From contig NC_058493.1 in the NCBI RefSeq assembly GCF_020382885.2, positions 21,945,499 through 22,009,498 on the forward strand: 64,000 nt of DNA. The letters run 5' to 3'. The position numbers and the translations under genes are program-made. Under the pieces are notes generated by a model that did not search any database, had not been told where the DNA came from, and worked only from the letters and a program-made list of their open reading frames with translations. Positions 11,956 through 22,909 of the stretch are shown in pieces (positions within the stretch are counted from its first letter, which is position 1; every line of letters begins with the position of its first letter). The DNA comes from Scatophagus argus (taxonomy: Eukaryota; Chordata; Actinopteri; Scatophagidae).

Positions 11956-13229
11956 ATGACAACTGCAGTTTTTGTCACTAATGGATAATTTTCTATAGTT
12001 TAAAATCATGTCAGATAAATCTACAAAGTCTCAAGTTATTCTTCAACATAGCCTTGTGTTTGGCAACTTCTCAGCTTTGTGGACATCAGTTGAAGAATAC
12101 TTTGTGATACTCAACGACTGAACTCATGTTTACGTTTCTAAACACTAGTGGCTGATGATAACTTCAAGGAGCAGTACCTGAGTGTCAAACCTCTGATGAG
12201 AAGTGAAGAAGTTTGTGGAGATGGGAAAACAGATCAGCCAGAATATTGTTTAAAATATGTAAAGTTATCTACGGTTGCTTTCTGCTGGCTAATGAGAATC
12301 TTAGAGCCTCTGTACCCCCTTTGTGACACACCCGTTCCTATCTGAAGCTGGTGAGGTGAGATCCTGTGCAAGTTCTTAGTGTCGCTTGTCTGATATTTGT
12401 GTAAAAATGTACATAGAAGTGTGACCATGTTTTATTTTTAAAACCACAAAGGGGAGTGTGTCTGCGTGTGTGTGCGCGTGGGTATGTTGGGCATAGATTA
12501 GACATACATTGTTTGGTTTCATTTACTGAACATCTGTATTCAACCCTTTGTTTCGCTAGATGTGCCACAACAATAGGCAGTCTTGTTTTATTTTAATGTT
12601 TGAATTTTGTGCCAGTATTTCTGGTTTTGCTTACTCAATACAGAATTTCTGTCTGCTTCAGTGAATCATCTTTATGTTTACAATGGAAGGATTTGATGTG
12701 TTTCTGTTGAAATCTGTGTAAGACTAGAATCATACACTCGTGACATGAATACCAGGGTGCAGGTCGGGTCAGATGATTTTTGGATGGTTAGAAATGACTG
12801 GTGCATTTACAAACTATTTGTCACTTTCACATCAGACAGCCCACGTTTCAGAAATACAGCACCAGTCATCTTGGTTCAGAAAGATCTGTTATCAGTGACT
12901 TTTTGGAACGTCCTCTTGATGAGAAACTATGAACTTTGAATTCCTCTGTGGGTTCCATAACTGTTGTAGAGGGGCTTACCCCAGCATTATTATCCACTGC
13001 CATTTTCAACGGCCATTTTAATAATGAAAAGAATGTGGATCATACGTTAAATGTCAGATTCTCAATCCTGACTTATCTGCTGTAAAAGAACACGTGAGCA
13101 GTTCTATAACCTAAATTTGTTGTACTTAAACTGATATAGAAACAGTCTTAGAAAACCCCCCCAAAAAAACAAATAACCCTGATACCAAATAGTATCGAAA
13201 TCTCTCCAGTCAAAACAGAAACAGGAAAG

Positions 13230-13270
13230 ACAGGAAAGACCGCAGCTACGATACCTGCGGTCTTTCCTGT
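13230..13270. repeat. Hairpin-forming inverted repeat
   Basis: Arms ACAGGAAAGACCGCAG (13230-13245) and its exact complement (13255-13270) are separated by nine bases. A partial direct duplication (ACAGGAAAG twice) precedes the left arm. Confidence 0.85.
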
Positions 13271-13436
13271 TTCTTCTTGTAGATAGAAAAAAATTACAGT
13301 ATGGTTTTGTTGAAACAATACCTAATCTCAGTACTAGTCCTTTATCTGTTAGGTTTACTCATTTTTAATACTCTTGATTGTAGAGTTGATCTGTACAGTT
13401 GATTATTCTGCACTGAACTGAAACAGTTTATTTTTT

Positions 13437-13442
13437 GGTGCC
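13437..13442 (-). terminator. Candidate il18rap polyadenylation signal
   Basis: TTTATT on the plus strand reads AATAAA on the minus strand, about 170 bases past the il18rap stop. If both this and the plus-strand AATAAA at 13549 are used, the il18rap and pcnp transcripts overlap tail to tail. Confidence 0.5.
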
Positions 13443-13611
13443 GATGGAATATAAAAAATAAGAATACACAACACTCCAAGCAAGACACAGACTCACTTTT
13501 TTCATATATCTGAAAACAATTATTCAAATGATACAAGCTGTGTTGTAAAATAAATATGCTGTACATCACGTTAGGAAACATGTTACTGAAAAGACAGGCC
13601 AATCATTGGTC

Positions 13612-16600
13612 TTACGTGAGTGAAACCAGCTTCACTCTGTCGTTGGGCATGGCTTTCCTCAAGGACCACCAGAAGCTGTTGGTAGCTCTGGCAGGTTGTC
13701 CTGAGGTCCAGACCAGACTGGGTAGCACCTTCAAGGCCCTGTGGACCAGTGTGGACAGGAGGGGGTCCGGCTTGATATGGGAAGCTGATGTTCCATCTGT
13801 CCATATGAGCAGGAGTTTGGAGATAGAGTTTTGCAGCAAAGCCTAAGGATACGAACCAAATAGTGAGTGAACCATAAAATCGATGCTTTGAAACAAGTTG
13901 TCATCAAACCAAACAGAAGTTGTAAACTGACTTGATTTGGCTTTCCTTGCGGTTACATTTTTAAAAAAAAAAAAAATTTCCACCACCTACATACCTCAGT
14001 GACAGTTTATGTCGGTGGTAAAATGACACCGATGTGGTTATTTTACTGGGAAATTCAGAAGTTTTTTTTTTGTAGAAACAGGCCCTGTGCAAAAATGAGT
14101 GTAACGCTGACTGGCTTGAAAATATTGGAACGATCAGAAACAATGAGGTACTGTCAAGAAAGTGATTGGCAGTAAAGTGTATACAATTTTTAGTTAATGG
14201 ATTTCTAAATATGTAAATCATGTAATGATGTTTGTGTTGCAAAGGAAGTTAGGTAATGGCAGATGGGGTGTCTGTAGATGTTGAAAAGTCTTAAAAAGCT
14301 TTTCAGTTTTCACAAAAGCTTTTCAGATTTTTTCAGAAGGTTTTTAAAAAATAGCGAAGCGTGAGCGGCAGTAATGCATGTGACTGCAGGCTATGAGGAG
14401 ATGTTTTACACCAATAAACTGTGAGATTGTTTCAGATTGAAATGTTCATTTTTAATAAATTAACCTCACCATCCTTTTAATGCCACTGGTTCCAGGCCAT
14501 GTGAAGGGAATTATATTGTTAGGAATTATTGTTATATGCAGCTCGGGAATACAGCAAAACAATATATAACAGTATATAAATTGATGTACTAATAGATAAT
14601 TTTAGGTAGCATCATGCCTACTGGTACCTGTTTGTACTTTGGCCAATAGTGGGCCAAAATGTCCTTCCACGCACACAATTTTCATAGTGTTTTTTAACAT
14701 CCACAACAACTTAAACATAGCAGTCACCTCTTGCCTTCTGCTTTACCGTGTTTACGCCATTTGAGATGGATGGAAGAGATTGGAAAGACTTGTGTTGAGT
14801 TGCCATGTTGCATGCAATTAATTAAAAATTAAATTAAAATGTTGTAGACTGTGAAACCATATCCATTAAATGTGGGCTTAATCACATTGAACAGCAGTTT
14901 TTGGTGACTGTGAAGATTCCACATTTGTTTGTTTATTCTGGCATTTCCGCATTATGAAGCCCAAAGTCATACTTAGTGGATGTTTTAGAAAAATGTTTTC
15001 AAAGGCAGTTGTAAACTCAGAATCACAGTTACTGATATAACATGAATTAGGCATCCAATAAAATGTAGGACTGACCTGAACACCTGATTCCAGAACAAAC
15101 ACAGCGTTGTTGTTGGTCAGGTATTCAGCTGACAGGAGACAAATAAGCATTTGACTTCTCTGAATTGCAAGGACCACATCATCTGCATATGCTGCAATAC
15201 AAAATGGAAACCATCAGGAATTTTTGTGGTCAATGTTCACACACACACACACAAACAGACACACACGCAGTTGATCCTCTGACCTCCTCCAGGAAGCACA
15301 TCTCTCTCCAGCAGACAGAGACGATATCCCCAGTGGTCCTCTAACATTTGGGGTAGCAGCACTTCTATTGATCCCTGGTTGTCTTTATCCTCCTCAGAGT
15401 TCAGTGGATCTGTGCAGGATAAACACACTGCAAGCATACATAATTGTTAATGTTCTTTACCGGTGTAGACGCATGACAGTGAAATCCAGGTACATATATA
15501 AATATCACATACTAAACATGCTTGCACACCTTCCTCATCAGTTTCAGTTTGTCTTGATTGAGAGGAAAGTTTCAAAACTCCTCCCACTTCCGCTGATGCA
15601 GGGCTCCACACATAGGACACAAACGCATCAAACTCTTTTTCTTCTTCTTGGTGGCAGTGGATGAGAAAAAATGAAACCCGACACGTTAGAAATTCAAATC
15701 TGGCAACCATCCATTTTTTTTTTAAAAAAAAGAGATGGTTTTGTGTTATATGCAGCTGTGGTAATGCTTTGAACAGGTTTTAAGATTGGTTAGCGATAAG
15801 ATTATGACCCTGATTTCTGTCACCATAATTATGTGAAGTATCAAAGTGTGCTTCCAACATTTTTCTAGCACAAACACACTGCATTAAGCCTAATATTGTA
15901 ATGTTTCAGTTACTTTATGAATGTGACTCTTTGCTGGGTTTAATGCAAAATGAAAACTGAAAAGACTCTTAATCTTCTTCATCTTGTGGTAGAGCTTCTT
16001 GTGGAAGCGAGGAACAGCTGTGGTTAGGATGCTAGGCTAAGTTTCTTTGTTTTTCTACCCTATATTTGTGTGTGTGTGCACTCTGACCTCCTCTGTGTTT
16101 TCCATGTTGAAAGTGGGATCTATAGATGAGACGCAATTCCAGCCATTTCACGTGCAGAACAATTCCCAGTCCAGCTACCAGCAGGAAAGATGCAATTCGA
16201 TACTCAACTGGCGACACCAGTTTCACTGCAGTCCAAAATGCACTCGTTAAGATTGTTCAGCACATGTCTTTAAAGCAGCAATAAATGACTTACGGAAATG
16301 AGCTCTAAACAGAAAAAAACGGACATCTTATCAGCAAATTCAGTAACAGCAGTCATTTAGAGTTGTGTTTGTGTTCACTTAATAAATGTAAGTCCAATAT
16401 TTACTCATCTTTTGCTCTGTTTTGGATGTCACCCCACTTTCTTTACTATCTAATTATTACCTTTACTTATATACGTTTTGATGATATTTCTTTATGTTTT
16501 CTGCATTAGTTTAGATTTTGCCTGCTTTTTTGTGATGATATACCTTTAAGTTTTATTGTTTAATTATTTCCGGCATATGCGCCAGTTTCCGCCATTCTCC

Positions 16601-19600
16601 ATTTTGGTTTCACACTTCAATTAATTAGTAAGTTCGTGTTTTCTTTTAATTACATTTCTAACGTCTGCTGTAGCTATCATAAGCATAAGGACTATAATAC
16701 ATAAAACTGAAACCGCATCATTGCGGGTATGTTCATGTAATGATAACTCAAGTTAGCCTACCGTAACATAACGTTGCTAGTCACAAATCTTTAACCGACC
16801 AATCAGGATACATTAGCGGACTTTAGTATTTTTTCTTTTCAGTTCTAATATGTAATCAATACTATATTTGCAAAAACTGAAATAAAATTTGGCCATTTTT
16901 GTCATGAAGTAGGTGTAAATAATTATTTTAGCCACACAGCTTCATTGAGGACTACCTCGTGAGTGCCCCCTGGGTGAATTACAGCCAACTTTATTAATAT
17001 TAACTAATAATAGGGAGCGTACAGTCTGTCCAAAGAAGGGCTATGGATCTACTCTGTCTGTAGATATGAGGGGCGAGATTCTTAGTTTGCTGCCCCGAAA
17101 TTCTACACACTGAACCTTTAATGCTGATATTTGTTGATAGATCTTTACTTTGTCAAACTGTAACGTAATGTGACAATGTTACAATGACAAATTATAGAAT
17201 AAATAAAATAAAGACATGAGGTGATGAGAGAAACCATATTACCTTTATTTTTCTCCTTGAGCTTGACAGTGACAGTCCGGGTTCCGACAGTATTTCTGGC
17301 GAGGCAGGTGTATGTGCTGTCCAAGTGTTGTTGCGTCACCTCTTTTATTGTGGCCATTTGTGTGACCTTGAACTCTTGAAGAGTTATTTTCTCCTGTCTG
17401 GATCACACAGAGCATTTCAGTTCCCTTGAATCCTAGCGAGAACTTAACACGCAAGACAAGTTGAAGCTGAAAAACAACACTTTCTGGCAAGAAGCGAACA
17501 CTGACTACTAAGTGACTCACTGTTGTAGTGTAGACATATTCTGCATGTTGCCACCGAAGTCCATGTACCATCCCACCTCTGGTGAAAAATGTATCTCAAA
17601 AGGAAAATATACCTTACATTCCAGAGTATGAGACTGACCTGGAATATTAGTAGAATACATGGCTGTTATTATCTCCCCACAGATCATTTCTGCTGTAATA
17701 CATACGGTATAATAACAAGAAGTCATGAGCATTGGGACGTCTGCCTGTATACAATGTAGTGAGGCAGAAAATAATAGTAACACTATTGATCTTTGAGTGA
17801 GAACTACTTTTTTTCCATTCACGTGTGTGATATGGCTCTGAGAAAAAGCAGCTAAAAACTAACCAAATAGGTAATTTACTTTGATAGCTACAGGATTATG
17901 TCATAGCACATTTGGACATACTTACCAAGCACCACTTCTTCTGTCATGTTGTCAAGAGGATAAATAATCCTGGGAGAGGAACTTGGAGTAACAAAAGCTG
18001 TTTAGGTATGGGAAATAAAAAATGGGAAATTTATATGATGATAAGTAACAAAATATTCAGTTTCAAGTAACAAAAGAGCAAACAACTTTATGCTATTGGC
18101 AAGTCATATATATGGAATTAAAATGGCTAAATATATATATCATATATCTAATAAACGTATGTTATTATGTTATGAAATGCATAAAATAGCAGAAAATCTT
18201 CTTCTGGTTTAACACATATGTTGAGGTTTTATCAGAAGACTTGTAAAGTGATGATCAGACAAGTGAAAGTTGAAGACAAATCGAAGGCTGATATTATGGT
18301 TATTATTACAGGCTGTTGGTGTGGTGGTGAGTCTTGCACAGGAGGACAATTACCACAGTAACCACAGACAGCTAACACCTGCTGTGGCTGTCAGCAGCTG
18401 GATGTGAACCAGTTCAGGGGCCGAGTGTTACAGGTTAATAGATTTAGACAGATAATAATAAATGAATGGTGGGTAAGAAAATTTTTCATGGAGGAATGAC
18501 AGCATAGTGTACACGACAGTCCCAGACAACCCTAAAGGATCATATTGCAATCTTTGCAATGGTGGCTGCCCCAAAACGTTTAGGAAGGATGATTAATTTA
18601 CACAACTAAATATGTACACATTCAAGATTCAGGATGTTTAATGTGCACATGAACACATCGATTTGGACTATGCAATGAAATTCTTACTTTGCCAGCCTCC
18701 CTTAGTAAAAAGAAAAGAAAAAAACAAAAAAGAAGACAATAAATAGATAGTGAGAAATTCAATTAGAGAAATAAATTAAATTAAAAGCTTAAAAGTTGAG
18801 TTTGAGAAGGTGCTGTACACACAGAACGCAGGTTTAAAGATACTGGAACTTTCCTTTAACAGTGAAGCCAAGAAAACTCTGACCTGCTGATAACCTTACA
18901 AGAAAATTCATGGGATCTCCAAAGTTACTGGGATTTATTTACACTATAGACATCTGTCCAAAACTTCATGGTAAACCAACTGATATTTTAATCTGGGTTA
19001 CTGAGTGACCCACTGATTGTCAGAACGAGAGTCACACCACTAGTATCACTAAAAAAAAAAACAGTGGTGTTGTGTGAACAAAGTTATTCTTTTTATCGTC
19101 TACTTCACCTTTCCCAACACACACATACACACACACACACAGGTCTTACGTATGACTGTGACGTTAACAGTCCTCCTGAAGATCCATTTGACTCCTTGCT
19201 CCATTATTTGTCGATCACAGAAATATTCTGCAGTATCAGATTCTCTGACTTTACAGATATTTAACGTCCCGTTTACCTCACAGGAGGCTCTACGCTGCTG
19301 AGACACAAGTTTGTCACCCTGAGGGGATGATGTTAAGACAACATGTTTCAGTTCTGCTGTGATTAATACGTTTCGGTTGTGAAATGATAATCCTGTGTGT
19401 GTGTGTGTGTGTGTGTGTCACCTTGTACCAGGTCACATTTGTGTTGTCATTACTACTGAGGCCCGGGCAGGGAATCTTCCCACCTTCACCCACAAGCAGA
19501 TATTTACTGCTCTTCTCGGCATCGGTGTGTCTCAGACTCTTTTTCTGGATCACCTGTAGATGGAAGGTCAAGTTGCTGCTAATGGACAGCATAGACCTGA

Positions 19601-20195
19601 ACACTTAGTCACAGTTCAGTCACATGGAGATTTTACACATCAAAAAGATTTATGCCATTGAGTATACCAAGAAAAAAAGGTTTTTAAAGTGGATTACATG
19701 TATGTTAATTATTTATTAAAACTTAGAAATTTACCATGTGGGGAAGATGTACTTTCCAGAATGTTTTGCTTCAGCTATTAAGTTCATCCCACAGCGAAAG
19801 TATGGGTATTTATTTCCTTCTGTGCCTTCTCCAGTCCTGTACCCAACCATCTTCGTGACCGGGTTCACACATTCTGGGCATGTTATCCTTAAGGTTTCAC
19901 CCTCCACAACTCTGTAGCGTTGCTCTGTAACATCCTGCCGAGGAGCTAAACACAGCTAATGAGTTTTGCGCTTGGTAAAGAGTCACATTACATTTTAACT
20001 GTACAATGTGGAAAAAGTCTGGTGGGACATCATTAGTCTTTACAAGCAAGTTAATAAAATCATTAGTCTTTACAAGCAAGTTAATAAAAAAACAAAACAA
20101 AACAACAACAAAAACACACCAACAGGGTTAAAATACAATTTGACTTTAAATGAAATACCTGGTATTTTCTTTTGATGGTTTTCCATACAGCATCC
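13612..20195 (-). CDS. il18rap: Interleukin-18 receptor accessory protein; signal exon not placed
   Basis: Accessory chain for an IL-18-type receptor: three Ig domains, one membrane span and a TIR domain that recruits MyD88. Exons (minus): 20195-20159, 19945-19735, 19578-19422, 19318-19150, 17997-17926, 17692-17521, 17397-17243, 16225-16088, 15646-15530, 15409-15284, 15191-15076, 13842-13612. Phases agree throughout, giving about 566 aa after the missing leader. Ig3 ends in YTCLARNTVGT...VKLKEK, close to the IL18RAP equivalent. The membrane exon holds IASFLLVAGLGIVLHVKWL. TIR box 1 is FDAFVSY, box 2 is CLLERDVLPGG followed by YADD (mammalian IL18RAP: CLLERDVAPGG, YAED), and box 3 keeps FW. 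The acceptor at 17692 could instead be 17689. The first listed exon is short and provisional, and I found no secure signal-peptide exon upstream. Confidence 0.85.
16960..17115. repeat. Decayed MITE-like repeat in an il18rap intron
   Basis: It ends in TTCTACACACTGAACCTTTAA, matching the end type of the element at 39612-39921 (CCTACGCACTGCACCTTTAA). Internal sequence is poorly conserved. Confidence 0.4.
19394..19419. repeat. (GT)n microsatellite beside an exon
   Basis: About 13 GT units ending two bases from the 3' edge of the il18rap Ig2 exon at 19422. On the transcribed strand this is a CA tract just after the donor, where CA repeats can influence splice choice. Another CA run lies at about 19118-19141, beside the next exon. 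Confidence 0.9.
20029..20088. repeat. Perfect 30-base tandem duplication
   Basis: The 30-base unit starting ATCATTAGTCTTTACAAG occurs twice head to tail (20029-20058 and 20059-20088) without mismatch, in an il18rap intron. Confidence 0.95.
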
Positions 20196-21350
20196 CTCCA
20201 AAAAGATGGGAAAAATCGACAAAAACATAACATATCCGGTTTGCATCCTGTGCCTACAAATCTGTCAACAGTGTCTGCCGATTTCAGTCATGATGTTGTT
20301 TCGTCTTTTCTTCTGCCATGTGCTGATGTATAAACACATCTGGAGCTCTCGGTATTTCCTCATCGTCGTCAAGTTTGCACCTCTTACGTGGCAGCTTGTG
20401 GTTCTGCATTTTCACAGGACATTTAGATGCTGTAGTAGGTGGTATTGCATGGTTTCCTGTTTTTTGTGTCTGAATTTGATTTCACTGGAACCTGTGCTTG
20501 AAGTGCAGTCTTGATAGCTGTTACTTCCTGTGAGAACTGCTGCTGTGTAATATTTTACTGTGTTGTGAAAGGAAATAATAACCGCACTAAGCCCTCTTTC
20601 AAAGTTTACAAAAATAAAAAAAAAGATACTAAGGTAGTAGGCTACAGTGACGAAATAGAAGACACATAATGTAGACGATGCCTTAAAGGACAGCAGACAT
20701 ATGGGTAAGGCAGATTTGTAAGGCATGGCGTTTAACTAAATAAATTCAGGAGACCATACTAACACACAATTTTAGAGACAGTAAATTTAGAGACTAAAAG
20801 CAAGCTGCATCTGCTCATTGCTGAATCCGCATGTGGTAGTAAACCCTGATTTTGTGGTGCTGTACCTCAGTGTACTACAGTCCTGGTTTCTAATCCCACT
20901 AGACACACTGACCTATCACACCTGCATCATCTAGTTCTTTGCTGTTTCCTATGATCAAGTGAAGTAAGAATGTGTATGTACACATTAAATGTGTTAGGAC
21001 TGTGGAGTTAGGTTAATGTTCGTCCTTGTGTGTCTCTCCTGTCCCTTTTATCCTTTATTCCCTCCTGTATGTTTGTCTGTGTACCTACCCTAGCCAATCT
21101 GAAGCTGGACGAACCCTGTCTCTTCTCCAGTCGTCTTCATTCCTGCACACCTGCTTTACATTACCTGCCACTCAAGCCAACCACCTGCTGCTACTGTGTA
21201 AAGACTGGTCTTCTCTTTCCACCTATGCTGGATTGTACTCTTATCTCATGGTATTCACATCAGGCTTTTTGTGTTTTTTTTGACCTTGTGATTAATTGCG
21301 CTTCTCTGCCTTGAGGTTCAGTTCTGGCCTGTCTTGCCTTTTCTGCCCAG

Positions 21351-21392
21351 CTTCTTTGTACTCATCCGTGGGAACGGATGAGTACAAAGAAG
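21351..21392. repeat. Perfect 19-bp inverted repeat with 4-base loop
   Basis: CTTCTTTGTACTCATCCGT (21351-21369), loop GGGA, then the exact complement (21374-21392). Homology stops at the arm ends, as expected for a template-switch (snap-back) event. Confidence 0.95.
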
Positions 21393-22171
21393 TTGGACAT
21401 TTATGAAGTAACTGAAGTTAGCTTTTTGTGGACCACATGCACTCACCTGCTGCTCAGTATCTCTTTTGGATTTAAGACTGTGTAACCTACCTTGGACTTC
21501 TTGAATTTTTGTAAATAGTGCAAATAGTTTGACTGTTTTTTTTTTTTGGTACTTCGGTCATGTGAGTTTATTAACATTTTGTTCAGCTTGGTACCAAGCT
21601 CATTTTCTCTTTACTGCTAGGTTTTTTTTTTTGTTTTTTTTTAGCTATTTTCCACCTGATTTAATTGGAAATGATTGTTTGTCAAACCCTTCCCCCAAAC
21701 AGCCATCAATCAGTCAAAGCTAAGCAACTACAGCCTGTGAAGCTTTACAAGATGCACGCTTCATTTTTGAAAACTGCCCAAATCCCCCATAGTCTGAAAA
21801 ATTTGACAACCCCAAAAACAGTCCATTGCTCTGAGGTTTTTTTAACCCTATATATTACACCCCATATGCCATTTAGCGTAAGGCTAGAAAGCCTAAAATT
21901 AAAAGGAACCCCCACCTCTGATTCAGCACGATGTAGTAGCAGTAGCAGTCAGTCAGAGTTGAACTAAGCATGTCCTGACGCCTGCTGTGCATTCAATGCG
22001 CAGACATCAGCGCGGTATCAATGTGCTCATGTCAGTCTCAGAAATAAAACTTGTATTTCTTTATTTGGTTATTAAGACTGATTAGTTAGCAACTACACAT
22101 CCATCATCAGACGTAAAGCAACTTCAGCGTTCATTTGGATTTGTGTTTCTGGCCACGTGACAAGTTTAAGA

Positions 22172-22239
22172 CCAAGCTTCACTGGCATTTTGTTGGGTAG
22201 CTGTTAAAGACTACTGAACAAAATGCCAGTGAAGCTTGG
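22172..22239. repeat. Perfect 23-bp inverted repeat with 22-base loop
   Basis: The arm starting CCAAGCTTCACTGGCATTTT at 22172-22194 is matched exactly by 22217-22239, and weak pairing continues outward. It lies about 670 bases beyond the stop of the IL1R1-like gene. Confidence 0.95.
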
Positions 22240-22909
22240 ACTTTAATGTGAACAACTTTTTCTGTCTACCCAGTTGGGTCACTAAATGGAAACTCAACCA
22301 TGAATGTGTGCTATTATGTTGAAAAATACAGTTACTGAAACCAAATCAGAGTGCTTAAAGAGGCTGGATTCATTCACAGGGAGATTCGACATAAAACATA
22401 TTAATGTAAAGTACTATAATTTAGTTTGTAGTACAATTCAAAGATATTTTTTGCCATAGCAGTAGCACATATTATGGTACAGCAACCAGGAAATGAACGA
22501 TGACAGAAAGAATGACAGTTACTGCAGAGGTTGCATGTTCAAAAATAACCTCAGGAAGAACTTTCCCACAGAAAACCCACATACACATGAATGTATGTCA
22601 TGAAATGTATAATGGCAAGGAAAAAGGAAAAAGGAAAAAGAAACATTTCATCTGTGATGATAATACCCATGTTTGACATATTCCAGTAGTAACAGTGTAT
22701 CAACTGATGTGATTTTTCATTTATAGTCATGCTTACATTATATGTCTTTACAGTCACAGACAATTCAAGATGTTATAAAGAAAAATGAATTAAGTTAATG
22801 CAAATTCATTATTAAAAACACAGAATAAAGGCTGTAGATGACCTGAAAACAGATACAATACAGGCTAATAATTCTGACTTGGCTAAACACTTTACCATAA
22901 TGCAACATC

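Larger units (their letters stand above)
11956..13570 (+). other. Probable pcnp 3' UTR with a single AATAAA near its end
   Basis: No other coding exon is convincing. A 65-aa frame at 12148-12345 resembles nothing known. The first clear plus-strand AATAAA after the pcnp stop is at 13549-13554, which would imply a 3' UTR of about 1.6 kb. Confidence 0.45.
20200..22909. other. il18rap upstream and intergenic DNA
   Basis: No secure exon. The il18rap signal exon should lie in this interval; a hydrophobic minus-strand frame starting at 20726 is one candidate, but its donor phase does not fit the next exon. Retroelement-like debris rich in CCTG/TTTGT lies at about 21030-21400. Two strong hairpins (21351-21392 and 22172-22239) are listed separately. 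Confidence 0.4.

Noticed and set aside
12148..12345. 65-aa frame after pcnp as an extra coding exon
   Set aside because: The pcnp frame ends in TAA at 11955 with no donor, and the frame resembles no family. Left as 3' UTR.
20206..20514. 102-aa hydrophobic plus-strand frame upstream of il18rap
   Set aside because: The composition looks like chance Cys/Leu/Phe richness; no start context, splice sites or similarity.
20412..20726. Hydrophobic minus-strand frame as the il18rap signal exon
   Set aside because: It has signal-like residues, but the only usable donor gives a phase that does not join the next exon.
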